In this document: in pieces, positions 7,566 through 14,560 of the stretch
Layout: the number at the start of each line of letters is the position of its first letter
Numbering within the stretch: position 1 is the stretch's first letter
Assembly (NCBI GenBank): GCA_015060385.1
Contig: SUYO01000001.1
Coordinates: forward strand, 62,001-126,000
Direction of reading: 5' to 3'
Source: Bacteroidales bacterium
GTDB lineage: Bacteria; Bacteroidota; Bacteroidia; Bacteroidales; UBA932
Length of the DNA stretch: 64,000 nt
Program-made: the position numbers and the translations under genes
The notes under the pieces: model-generated
Database searches by the model: none
Seen by the model: only the letters and a program-made list of their open reading frames with translations
Told to the model about the DNA's origin: nothing

Positions 7566-9335
7566 TCACTCGGAAGCTGGCCGGACAGTCCATACACCAT
7601 CGGTCAGCACGGCCTCATAGCCGTCGGCGAGATAGTCAGTAGGGTCTTCCGGGAAGGAGCCGCCGGTGACTGTGATGGCCTCGAGCGCCTTTTCATCCGC
7701 ACCATAGCTGTAGAATCCATAAGAGCCGTTGAAGGTACCGCCGCTGATGTTCAGGGTTTCGATGTTCGTCTTGTTAGCTCCGCCTGTCAGGGCGATGTCT
7801 CCGTTGAAGGTGCCGCCGCTGACATTTATGGAAACATTCTTCATGTCATTGCCGTAGCTGTACGAATAGACCGCCTGATTGTAGGTCGCATCCCCGCTGG
7901 TCAGCGTACCGCCCGTAACCGTAAGGTTCATTACCGGAGCGACCGAAGTATTTGTGGAGGCGAGCTGGATCCATACTGCACGATAACCCGAGATCGTACC
8001 GCCGTTGACAGTCACATCGATAGTCCCGGAACCGCCGTTGAACATCCTGACCGCGATGTCCCCTCCCAGCTGGCTAAGGACGCTGCCCTCATTGACAACG
8101 AGCTTCGCACCGCTGTAATTATCAACGACATATGAGGCGCCACCCTTCCTTGTCATATTTTCAAGGACTGCATTCTCGACGGTCAGGGTGCCCTCGTTCC
8201 TGACTGTATTGTTCGCATAGCCCGGATAGTCCGGAAGTCCGTCCTCTCCCCATTGGGTATCAGGGGTCGTAGCTGCAAATTTAAGCGTTCCGTTCTTTAC
8301 TGTCAGATCGGCCCCGGCCTTTACTGCCAGCAGATATGACGTCGCAGCAGACGTAGATGTATCCGATACCGTCTTGCCGTTCAGGTCAAGGACGGCCGTT
8401 CTACCCGAAGCGAATACCAAAGGCGCATCAAGACGCAAGTCCTTGACAAGGGTAATGGTCTGACCCGAAGCGGCATCAAATGCAGCCTGAAGGGTCTGGT
8501 AAGGAACTCCGTTTATCTCGGCGACATAGTCAAGCCCGGTCGTTCCTCTCTTCGGCGTCCTGCGGCTCACTGTCTGGCCGGTCCAGGTCTTAGTCAGAAG
8601 AGATACATCTCCGTCCTTGATCTCGGCGGTAATCGAACCATATGTTCCCAGGGGAACGGGAACATAGAAGGCTCCGCTGCCTCCAGGCACAGCATTGCTG
8701 AAGTTGATGGTCACGGTGTTTCCCTCGGAATCGTCAGTTTCAATGACAGGAGTATCGGCAGAGAGGTCGACGAGAAATTCGCCTGTGATCCTCTTGTCGG
8801 CGGTAAAGACAAACTTCATGTCGTCACCGCCGGCCGGGATATTGTTCACACTGATCTTGAAGAAACTTGCAAGGTGGTTCAGAGTGGCGCTCTCCCCGTC
8901 TATCCTGCCGATCATCGGCGGATTGAAGCTGTTCGCTTCATCTTCTATGGAATCATATGTATATGAAGACGGCAGGACATAAGTCAGCTGACCGTCGCCC
9001 ATCACATGGGCACCATGAGGGTATACCACATAGTCGCCGATCTCTTCCTCGAAATCACCGTTAAACACACCTGTTGACTGACCGTGATATCCGTCAGCCA
9101 AAGTCATCTCCTTGAATCCGTTCACTGTAAGGACTCCTATCTTGTCACCTCCATGCCAATAGAAGGAGTTGTCTTCATCGAAACCCACGCGGGTTCCGGT
9201 TTCATCTGCCACTCCGACCGTCAGGGTCTTGAAAGAGCTGCGGGCTTCAGGCCTTACATTTTCCTGAAGTTCATTCCTCTGGCATGCGATTGCCAGAAAC
9301 ATGGCAAAGGCCATGAAATATGATATTCTTTTCAT
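7566..9335 (-). CDS. Fimbrillin-like lipoprotein with beta-helix repeats
   Basis: 589 residues. Lipobox LAIAC with Cys18, so a lipid-anchored surface protein. The N-terminal region (about 35-265) has the fimbrillin/Mfa-like pattern (TGTRVGFDED, FYWHGGDKIGVLTVNG, LNHLASFFKISV), as in adhesins and pilus subunits of Bacteroidales. After 'YQTLQAAFDAASGQTITLVK' comes a Gly/Thr-rich right-handed beta-helix-like part (about 290-560) with repeats such as VNGGTISG, VTGGTLTSG, VSGGTFNGD and ISGGTFNGS. The short C-terminal tail DGVWTVRPASE is shared with the remnant at 7205. A 39-residue peptide gene directly precedes it. It is probably an adhesin or pilus-tip protein; the ligand is unknown. Confidence 0.8.
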   Translation of the reverse strand: MKRISYFMAFAMFLAIACQRNELQENVRPEARSSFKTLTVGVADETGTRVGFDEDNSFYWHGGDKIGVLTVNGFKEMTLADGYHGQSTGVFNGDFEEEIGDYVVYPHGAHVMGDGQLTYVLPSSYTYDSIEDEANSFNPPMIGRIDGESATLNHLASFFKISVNNIPAGGDDMKFVFTADKRITGEFLVDLSADTPVIETDDSEGNTVTINFSNAVPGGSGAFYVPVPLGTYGSITAEIKDGDVSLLTKTWTGQTVSRRTPKRGTTGLDYVAEINGVPYQTLQAAFDAASGQTITLVKDLRLDAPLVFASGRTAVLDLNGKTVSDTSTSAATSYLLAVKAGADLTVKNGTLKFAATTPDTQWGEDGLPDYPGYANNTVRNEGTLTVENAVLENMTRKGGASYVVDNYSGAKLVVNEGSVLSQLGGDIAVRMFNGGSGTIDVTVNGGTISGYRAVWIQLASTNTSVAPVMNLTVTGGTLTSGDATYNQAVYSYSYGNDMKNVSINVSGGTFNGDIALTGGANKTNIETLNISGGTFNGSYGFYSYGADEKALEAITVTGGSFPEDPTDYLADGYEAVLTDGVWTVRPASE

Positions 9336-9353
9336 TTTTCTTCAAATTTGATT

Positions 9354-9473
9354 CTACATATCTTCCCAATCATTGATGTTTTCTCCCGTAAAACTCGCAC
9401 TGAGCAAGGCCTGCTCGGGTCTGATTTCCACAACCTCCATCTCAGGAGATTCATATCCGTTAACTGTTTTCAT
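9354..9473 (-). CDS. 39-residue fimbrillin-associated peptide
   Basis: A complete ATG-to-TAG frame: MKTVNGYESPEMEVVEIRPE, then 19 residues ending GENINDWEDM. The pattern MKxY-x-P-E-(M/I)-x-VVEI, then a small Ala/Ser stretch and an acidic Asn-rich tail, is a recurring type of very small protein next to fimbrillin-like lipoprotein genes in Bacteroidales. It starts 138 nt upstream of the lipoprotein start and ends 18 nt before it, so the two are co-transcribed. There is no signal peptide. The function is unknown; it may be a processed or secreted peptide. Confidence 0.7.
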   Translation of the reverse strand: MKTVNGYESPEMEVVEIRPEQALLSASFTGENINDWEDM

Positions 9474-9524
9474 CTTTCATGTCTTTTAAGTTCGTTTACA
9501 GACCCATGTATATCAAACAGAATA

Positions 9525-9556
9525 CCAGCGCCCGAACCTTTCGGTTCAAGCGCTGG
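9525..9556 (-). terminator. Terminator of corA
   Basis: A 14-bp stem with two G-U pairs and a GAAA tetraloop on the minus strand (CCAGCGCTTGAACC-GAAA-GGTTCGGGCGCTGG). It lies 28 nt past the corA stop and is followed by TATTCTGTTT. Confidence 0.65.
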
Positions 9557-9583
9557 CTTTATCAGTATAAGACAAAGAGTTCT

Positions 9584-10534
9584 TTAGAACATCCGGCGTT
9601 TCTTGAAGATCCAGAAGACGACGAGGCTGGAGATGAGCATCAGGAGGAGGGCGATGGTCCACGACCAGCCTGAGGTGCCGATCCATCCGAACTGAACGTT
9701 CATGCCGAAGAAGCTGGCTATCAGCGTCGGAGGCATGAGGAGAAGGGACACGAGGGTGAAGACCTTCATGATCTTGTTCTGGTCGAGGTTGATGATACCG
9801 AGAACGGTGTTCTGGAGATATTCGAGACGCTCGAAACCGAAGTCGGTATGGTTGATGAGCGACGAGATGTCCTTGAGGAGTACATTCAGCCTTGAATGAT
9901 ATTCCTTAGGATATTTCGGGCTCTTGAGGATGCTTGAGATAACCCTCTGCTTGTCGATGATGTTCTCACGGATGAGCATCGTGTTCTCCTGGAGGAGGTT
10001 GATGTCGATAAGGAATTCCTCGCTGATGTCCTCTCCCACGCTGACCTTTCTGTTGTACTGGTTGATCTCCTTCGAAACGAGCTCGACCATATCGGCATCA
10101 AGGTCGATACGCTGTTCCAGGATGCTGAGGAAGGCAACATGTCCTGAATCATACATCTTTGGGAAGGCCATCAGTCTCCTCTGAAGGTCTGTGAAACTCT
10201 TGAGGGGACATTCCCTCAAGGTCGTAAGGATATGGTCGGTAAGGATGAAGGAAACCGTCTCTTCATTGTATTCGTCCGGACCCGGGATGAGGAAGCTTGT
10301 ATTCGCGAAGATCGCCTGCTCCGTCTCAGAGAAACGTGATGATATCTCGATCTCTTCCGCCTGAGCACGGTTCTGGATGGTGGTGCCGAGAAAGGCCTCG
10401 ACCGCCCTTTTCTCCTCACCTGAAGGTGTGAAAAGGTCAATCCAGATAACATTGTCGTATGGGATGATAGAGAAATCTGCTTCCGACTGGGAAAGCATCA
10501 TCTGTCCGTTCTCTTTGTAGAAGATTTCAATCAT
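9584..10534 (-). CDS. corA: CorA-family magnesium/cobalt transporter
   Basis: 316 residues. An inner-membrane pentameric Mg2+ (Co2+/Ni2+) channel. A long cytoplasmic N-terminal domain with the helical funnel (about 1-245) is followed by TM1 (FTLVSLLLMPPTLIASFF). The diagnostic GMN selectivity motif comes directly after it (FFGMNVQFGW), then TM2 (TIALLLMLISSLVVFWIF) and a basic tail KKRRMF. Length and order are typical of the family. It has its own promoter (10590-10621) and a terminator (9525-9556). Confidence 0.92.
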   Translation of the reverse strand: MIEIFYKENGQMMLSQSEADFSIIPYDNVIWIDLFTPSGEEKRAVEAFLGTTIQNRAQAEEIEISSRFSETEQAIFANTSFLIPGPDEYNEETVSFILTDHILTTLRECPLKSFTDLQRRLMAFPKMYDSGHVAFLSILEQRIDLDADMVELVSKEINQYNRKVSVGEDISEEFLIDINLLQENTMLIRENIIDKQRVISSILKSPKYPKEYHSRLNVLLKDISSLINHTDFGFERLEYLQNTVLGIINLDQNKIMKVFTLVSLLLMPPTLIASFFGMNVQFGWIGTSGWSWTIALLLMLISSLVVFWIFKKRRMF

Positions 10535-10589
10535 GGTCTTCCTCCGTTTTATGCTCCGGCCAGTCGTGTCGGAACGGGTTGATAGCCTG

Positions 10590-10621
10590 CAAATTTATCT
10601 TTTTTATTTCAGAATACCAAA
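10590..10621 (-). promoter_or_regulatory. corA promoter
   Basis: Minus strand: TTTG (10618-10621), 20 nt, then TAAATTTG (10590-10597), a full match to the Bacteroidota consensus. It predicts a leader of about 50 nt. Confidence 0.7.
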
Positions 10622-10625
10622 TTTA

Positions 10626-10708
10626 ACCACATCGCGGAGATTCTTTCGCATTCGCTTCAGCGACTTCGTCGGTCAGCCACATCGGGACTCCGTCCCTCCT
10701 CGCAATGA
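10626..10708. repeat. Composite palindromic repeat at recR 3' end
   Basis: A GCCACATCGGGACTCCGTCC...CTCGCAATGAGA unit (10675-10708) is preceded by a second, diverged unit (CCACATCGCGGAGATTC...). The copy stops about 5 bp short of the recR stop codon. It belongs to the same family as the repeats at 10917, 13538, 14469 and 33669. Confidence 0.7.
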
Positions 10709-10713
10709 GAAAC

Positions 10714-11409
10714 CTATGGTTTGAAGAGCTGGCGGTTGACGATCGAACGACCGAGGGTAAGTTCGTCGGCATATTCGAGGTCGTCGCCGAAACCGAGGCC
10801 ACGGGCAAGGGACGACACCTTGACACCGTACTGCTGTATCTGACGGTAGATGTAGAATGAGGTCGTCTCGCCTTCGACGTCACCGCTTAGGGCGAGGATG
10901 ACTTCTGCGGGAGCAGGAGATTGCCACGTAGGGCCTCCGTCCCTCCTCGCAATGACATCGGAACCGTCGCCCGAAACAAGATCAGGGCCGGTAAGGGCGG
11001 CCACGCGGTCGACCAGCTGCCGGATGGTAAGGTCGGAAGGTCCCACGCCGTTTATCGGGGATATGATTCCGCCAAGCACATGGTACACTCCGTGGTACTG
11101 ACCCGTGTTCTCGATGCTCATCACATCCCGCACGCTTTCCACGACACAGATGGTCCTGTGGTCGCGCGACCGGTCGGAACATATCGAACACACCTCGTCA
11201 TCCGAGATCATCATGCAGTTCCTGCAGTACTTGACCTCGTCACGAAGAGCGTCTATCGCCGCCGTGAAATGATGTACGTTCTCCTGCGGCTGCTTCAGAA
11301 GATGAAGCGCCAGACGCAGGGCGCTCCTGCGACCTACTCCCGGAAGAGAGCTGATGGCGTCTACAGCGTCCTCAAGGAGCCTTGACGGGTATTGTTCCTT
11401 ATATGCCAT
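10714..11409 (-). CDS. recR: Recombination protein RecR with an inserted repeat
   Basis: 231 residues; RecR is normally about 200. RecR acts with RecO (and RecF) to load RecA at gaps. In order: helix-hairpin-helix (SLPGVGRRSALRLALHLL, 21-38), a C4 zinc finger (CRNC...CSIC, 62-77) and a TOPRIM domain starting ICVVES (87-92) and resuming at AEVILAL...VEGE (168-180). Between LVDRV and AEVILAL the protein has about 24 residues more than usual, of which 151-164 (DVIARRDGGPTWQS) are encoded by the palindromic repeat at 10917-10957. The frame is intact, and the insertion falls in a TOPRIM loop, so function is probably kept. The start overlaps the kinase-like gene by 11 bp. Confidence 0.93.
   Translation of the reverse strand: MAYKEQYPSRLLEDAVDAISSLPGVGRRSALRLALHLLKQPQENVHHFTAAIDALRDEVKYCRNCMMISDDEVCSICSDRSRDHRTICVVESVRDVMSIENTGQYHGVYHVLGGIISPINGVGPSDLTIRQLVDRVAALTGPDLVSGDGSDVIARRDGGPTWQSPAPAEVILALSGDVEGETTSFYIYRQIQQYGVKVSSLARGLGFGDDLEYADELTLGRSIVNRQLFKP
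10917..10957. repeat. Palindromic repeat inserted in frame in recR
   Basis: GAGATTGCCACGTAGGGCCT then CCGTCCCTCCTCGCAATGAC: outer GATTGC/GCAAT and inner GGGCCTCCGTCCC are self-complementary. The same unit lies between genes elsewhere in the window. Here it is translated without a stop. Confidence 0.85.
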
Positions 11410-12235
11410 GGTATCTTACAAGTTCTTCTATCGGGGATTTTATGAACTTAACGAATTTGAGCCCATATGGGGCTGCAACTTCACGAAGTATGTCCTCACA
11501 TGCACAGCCGAGCGATCCGACGATTCCCACCTTGGCTTCAGCGCCGTATCTGGCAAGGGAACGCTTTATAAACGCTTCCATGCAGTCAGACACAAGTCCA
11601 TGGACATAAGGATGGGCTATCCTTTCCACGAGGAAGGGCGCGAAGGATGCAAGGAAGGCCGAGGCTGCAGGTTCGCGATAGACCTTGCGGACTATCGTCG
11701 GATAGTCCAGTCCGTATATCCTGTCGAAATCCTCCTTGATTTCTTCCGGAAGCATTCCCTTGACAGCATCGGCAAGCAGGGCCTTTCCAAGTGCTGCCCC
11801 GCCTCCTTCGTCTCCAAGAATAAAGCCTCCCGGACGTATGTTCGAGACTATGGTTCCGTTTTCATACAGACAGCTGTTGGATCCTGTGCCGATGATGGCA
11901 GCAATGCCGCTTCCGTCCCCGAAAAGAGCTCTGGCAGCTCCAAGGAGATCGGAATGGAAACTGATGCCGGCGAAAGGGCACCACATTTCCAGAGCCATAC
12001 GGATAGGAGCCGCGGCCTCTTCCGACACCAGGCCGGCGCCATAGAAGAATACGGACTCCACCCTTTCGCCTTCCGGATTGAGTACAGGTACCGCCTCACG
12101 CACAATGGTGCGGCAGCCTTCCTCGTCCAGGCAGGAAGGATTCATCCCGGCGGTCTGTGCCGAGCGCACAAGACCGCCGGTGCTGACCGATCTCCATGCG
12201 GTCTTGGTGGCACCGCTGTCTGCAACAATGATCAT
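11399..12235 (-). CDS. BadF/BcrA-type ATPase, N-acetylglucosamine kinase-like
   Basis: 278 residues with the ASKHA fold. Phosphate 1 motif DSGATKT (7-13; the family usually has DGGGTKT), phosphate 2 IIGTGSNS and the LGDEGGGAALG segment, all as in bacterial GlcNAc kinase-like proteins. It likely phosphorylates an amino sugar salvaged from peptidoglycan or host glycans; the sugar cannot be deduced. It lies between pnuC (12 bp upstream) and recR (11-bp overlap), so it is probably in one transcript with them. The shared transcript gives no functional clue. Confidence 0.8.
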   Translation of the reverse strand: MIIVADSGATKTAWRSVSTGGLVRSAQTAGMNPSCLDEEGCRTIVREAVPVLNPEGERVESVFFYGAGLVSEEAAAPIRMALEMWCPFAGISFHSDLLGAARALFGDGSGIAAIIGTGSNSCLYENGTIVSNIRPGGFILGDEGGGAALGKALLADAVKGMLPEEIKEDFDRIYGLDYPTIVRKVYREPAASAFLASFAPFLVERIAHPYVHGLVSDCMEAFIKRSLARYGAEAKVGIVGSLGCACEDILREVAAPYGLKFVKFIKSPIEELVRYHGI

Positions 12236-12247
12236 AAGCTGTCGGTT

Positions 12248-12829
12248 TTATTCCAGATACACTCCATGCTTCTTCCAATGGACATAGCCATATATGGCCG
12301 AAAGTGCGTATGCGGCATAAAGCGCCGTCATCCACCACATTCCCTGAGTCGCGCACAGGATGGTGCTCAATGCATCGGCAATGACCCACAGCCACCACTG
12401 AGCGATGTACGAACGTACGAGCCACCACGTAGCCACCGCACTCAACACCGCCACGGCCGCATCCAGGTACGACATCGGATTTTCAAGAAGCTCCATGACC
12501 CATGCAAGACCGAATGTACCTGCCGCGACGACCGCCGCACTCAGCACGACTGTCCTTACGGGAAGACGGTTCAGGTGGATCGAATCCGAGGATCCGGCAT
12601 CCGAGGTGAGCTTCCTGCGGTCCCTGCCCCACTGCCACAGGCCGATGAAGGCTGTGATGAGATAATAGGTATTGAGACCGAAGGATGCGTAAAGTCCCTG
12701 ACGGAAGAAAACCCACATGGCGGCCAGACTCGTGAAGACTCCGACCACCCACATTAAGTTCTTCTGGCGTATTTCCAGAATTATGTAGATCACCCCCGTT
12801 ACGAGAGTGAAGATTTCCATAAAGTCCAT
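12248..12829 (-). CDS. pnuC: PnuC-family vitamin-precursor transporter
   Basis: 193 residues with about seven hydrophobic helices. Diagnostic features are LNTYYLITAFIGLWQW, the AQWWLWVIAD segment, a WW pair near 164-165 and a basic end (WKKHGVYLE). The family moves nicotinamide riboside or, in PnuT members, thiamine by facilitated diffusion, with trapping by a cytoplasmic kinase. No TPP or NAD riboswitch and no thiN are next to it, so the substrate is left open, with nicotinamide riboside the default. It is followed by a kinase-like gene of a different (amino-sugar) family. Confidence 0.87.
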   Translation of the reverse strand: MDFMEIFTLVTGVIYIILEIRQKNLMWVVGVFTSLAAMWVFFRQGLYASFGLNTYYLITAFIGLWQWGRDRRKLTSDAGSSDSIHLNRLPVRTVVLSAAVVAAGTFGLAWVMELLENPMSYLDAAVAVLSAVATWWLVRSYIAQWWLWVIADALSTILCATQGMWWMTALYAAYALSAIYGYVHWKKHGVYLE

Positions 12830-12846
12830 AGTACAGATCCTCGATC

Positions 12847-12888
12847 AGGTCGGGGATGACGGTTAAAGAAGGTCGGGGATGACGGTTA
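12847..12888. repeat. Two 19-bp direct repeats before pnuC
   Basis: AGGTCGGGGATGACGGTTA occurs at 12847-12865 and 12870-12888 (23-bp period). GTCGGGGATGAC resembles the GGGATGAC repeat type at 37514. The second copy includes the stop codon of the FKBP gene. Confidence 0.7.
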
Positions 12889-13491
12889 GAGAACCTCGAT
12901 GAGTTCCACAATGAACTTGAGGGTTGCATATGGAGGGATGGCACCCGGTGCGCCATGCTCGCCGTATGCGAGGTTGTAAGGGATGTAGAACTCATACTTG
13001 GAGCCCTCCGACATGAGCTGCACGCCCTCTGTCCATCCTGCGATCACCTGGTTCAGACCGAACACTGCAGGTTCGCCGCGGTCGTATGAGCTGTCGAACT
13101 TCACACCGTTGAGAAGGGTTCCCTCGTAGTGGCACCTTACCTTGTCTGTAGCCTTAGGCCTCTTGCCCTGACCCTCTGCGATCACCTTGTACTGGAGACC
13201 GCTTGGAAGTGAGACAACGCCTTCCTGCTCTGCGTTGAACTTGAGGAAAGCCTCGCCCTCCTCACGGAGTGCAGCGCCCATGGCAGCTGCCTCTGCCTTC
13301 TGTTCTGCCTCGAGCTCAGCGAAATACTTGTCAAGAAGCTGACCTGCCTCCTGGAAGGACACTGCAGGCTCAGAGCCTGTAAGGATTGCCTTCACACCGG
13401 CAACGAAATCGTCGAATTCTATGCTCTTGATGCCTGAAGACATCATATTGTGGGCAATGCTCATGCCCAATGCGTAACTGTTCTTATCCAT
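12886..13491 (-). CDS. FKBP-type peptidyl-prolyl isomerase
   Basis: 201 residues from the ATG at 13491. The upstream TTG at 13515 lies inside the -7 promoter element and cannot be used. The N-terminal helical dimerisation part (SYALGMSIAHNM...LDKYFAELEAEQK) is as in FklB/FkpA. The C-terminal FKBP domain has VRCHYEGTLLNGVKFDSSYD, VIAGWTEGVQLM, YNLAYGEHGAPG and IPPYATLKFIVELIEV, with the usual active-site aromatics in place. There is no signal peptide, so it is cytoplasmic and FklB-like. It accelerates proline isomerisation during protein folding. Confidence 0.92.
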   Translation of the reverse strand: MDKNSYALGMSIAHNMMSSGIKSIEFDDFVAGVKAILTGSEPAVSFQEAGQLLDKYFAELEAEQKAEAAAMGAALREEGEAFLKFNAEQEGVVSLPSGLQYKVIAEGQGKRPKATDKVRCHYEGTLLNGVKFDSSYDRGEPAVFGLNQVIAGWTEGVQLMSEGSKYEFYIPYNLAYGEHGAPGAIPPYATLKFIVELIEVL

Positions 13492-13512
13492 TTTATTGTT
13501 GTTTTGAATCTG

Positions 13513-13520
13513 CAAATGTA
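13513..13520 (-). promoter_or_regulatory. -7 element of the FKBP promoter
   Basis: The minus strand has TACATTTG, an exact TAnnTTTG match 22 nt before the ATG at 13491. The -33 box is poor. It rules out the longer TTG-initiated frame. Confidence 0.6.
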
Positions 13521-13537
13521 TAAATATTTATTGATAA

Positions 13538-13578
13538 GATTGCCACGTCGGGACTACTGTCCCTCCTTGCAATGACAA
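13538..13578. repeat. Palindromic repeat forming the xerD 3' end
   Basis: GATTGCCACGTCGGGACTAC then TGTCCCTCCTTGCAATGACA, same family as 10917. On the minus strand it encodes the last seven residues and the stop codon of xerD. Confidence 0.8.
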
Positions 13579-14465
13579 CCTTCGGTGTCGTCGGAATCAG
13601 CCCGGCGAGGATGGTGATCCAGAATATTCTGATGCCAGGTGGTGCTGTCAACATGGGTATAGATCTCCGTCGTCGTGATGCTTTCGTGCCCCAGCATCTC
13701 CTGCACTACCAACAGGTCCGCACCGTTCTCGACGAGGTGGGTTGCAAACGAGTGTCTGAACGTATGCGGAGAAATCTCCTTGCGGAGACCGGCGATCAGA
13801 GCCTGACGCTTTATCATCTTGAAGATGGACTGCCGTGTAAGCGGGCGGGCGAAACGGCTCAGGAACAGGAACTCGTCCGAAGTGCTGTCCGCTCCGTCAG
13901 GGCGGACGGCCATATATGCCTCCACCGCCTCGACTGCCATCCCTCCGATCGGGACAATCCTCTCCTTGTCGCCTTTTCCTATGACACGAATGAAGCCTTC
14001 CTTCATGTACAGGCATGAAACCTTGAGATCAGCAGCTTCCGAAACCCTCAGCCCGCATCCGTAGAGGACCTCGAGTATAGACTTGTCCCTCAGTCCCTGC
14101 CACGATGAGGTGTCGACCGAATCGATCACTGCCGCGACCTCCTCGACGGAAAGCACTTCCGGCAGATAGCGTCCCAGTTTCGGGGCATCCACGAGATCGC
14201 ACGGATTGTCCTGGATCTTCCCTTCGAGTACATACCAGCCGAAGAACGAACGCAGCGAACTCAGAACCCTCGCCTGAGACCTTTTTGAAAGGCCTTTCCG
14301 GACAGAGAGATAGTCCATTATGGCTTCCGCCGTCACAGCTTCCGGAGCCAGCTCCGTGCCGGCGAAGAACTTCTCCACATCAGAACAGTACGATGCCACT
14401 GTGTTGGGTGACATCGCACGTTCTATCTTCAGGTAGATCCTGTAGTCTGATAAAATATCTTTCAT
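13554..14465 (-). CDS. xerD: Site-specific tyrosine recombinase XerD/XerC
   Basis: 303 residues. It resolves chromosome dimers at dif with its partner. It has an N-terminal SAM-like core-binding domain (about 1-85) and a catalytic domain. The catalytic set is complete: Arg in YGCGLRVSEA, Lys in GKGDKER, His-Arg in SPHTFRHSFATHL, His in LGHESI and Tyr in TTEIYTHV. Normal Xer proteins end soon after the Tyr. Here an extra tail HHPRRADSDDTEG-CHCKEGQ follows, and its last seven residues plus the stop come from the repeat at 13538-13578. XerC and XerD cannot be told apart without alignment; XerD is favoured by overall motif likeness. Confidence 0.88.
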   Translation of the reverse strand: MKDILSDYRIYLKIERAMSPNTVASYCSDVEKFFAGTELAPEAVTAEAIMDYLSVRKGLSKRSQARVLSSLRSFFGWYVLEGKIQDNPCDLVDAPKLGRYLPEVLSVEEVAAVIDSVDTSSWQGLRDKSILEVLYGCGLRVSEAADLKVSCLYMKEGFIRVIGKGDKERIVPIGGMAVEAVEAYMAVRPDGADSTSDEFLFLSRFARPLTRQSIFKMIKRQALIAGLRKEISPHTFRHSFATHLVENGADLLVVQEMLGHESITTTEIYTHVDSTTWHQNILDHHPRRADSDDTEGCHCKEGQ

Positions 14466-14468
14466 GAT

Positions 14469-14560
14469 GAGATTGCCACGTCGTCCTTCAGGCTCCTCGC
14501 AATGACAAACCGGAGGGTCGGCATCGCAATGACATACCGGAGAGTCGGCATCGCAATGCT
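14469..14560. repeat. Repeat cluster between xerD and dppIII-like gene
   Basis: One palindromic unit GAGATTGCCACGTCGTCCTT...CTCGCAATGACA (14469-14508) is followed by two 27-bp direct repeats (CGGAGGGTCGGCATCGCAAT at 14511, CGGAGAGTCGGCATCGCAAT at 14538). The second touches the stop of the peptidase gene. Confidence 0.75.

Noticed and set aside
11354..12757. Open + strand frame of 467 codons antisense to the kinase and pnuC genes
   Set aside because: It is the mirror of two well-supported minus-strand genes, has no family motifs and low-complexity Arg/His content typical of shadow frames.
12830..12885. Riboswitch in front of pnuC
   Set aside because: Only a 56-bp gap holding short direct repeats; no TPP or NAD aptamer features.
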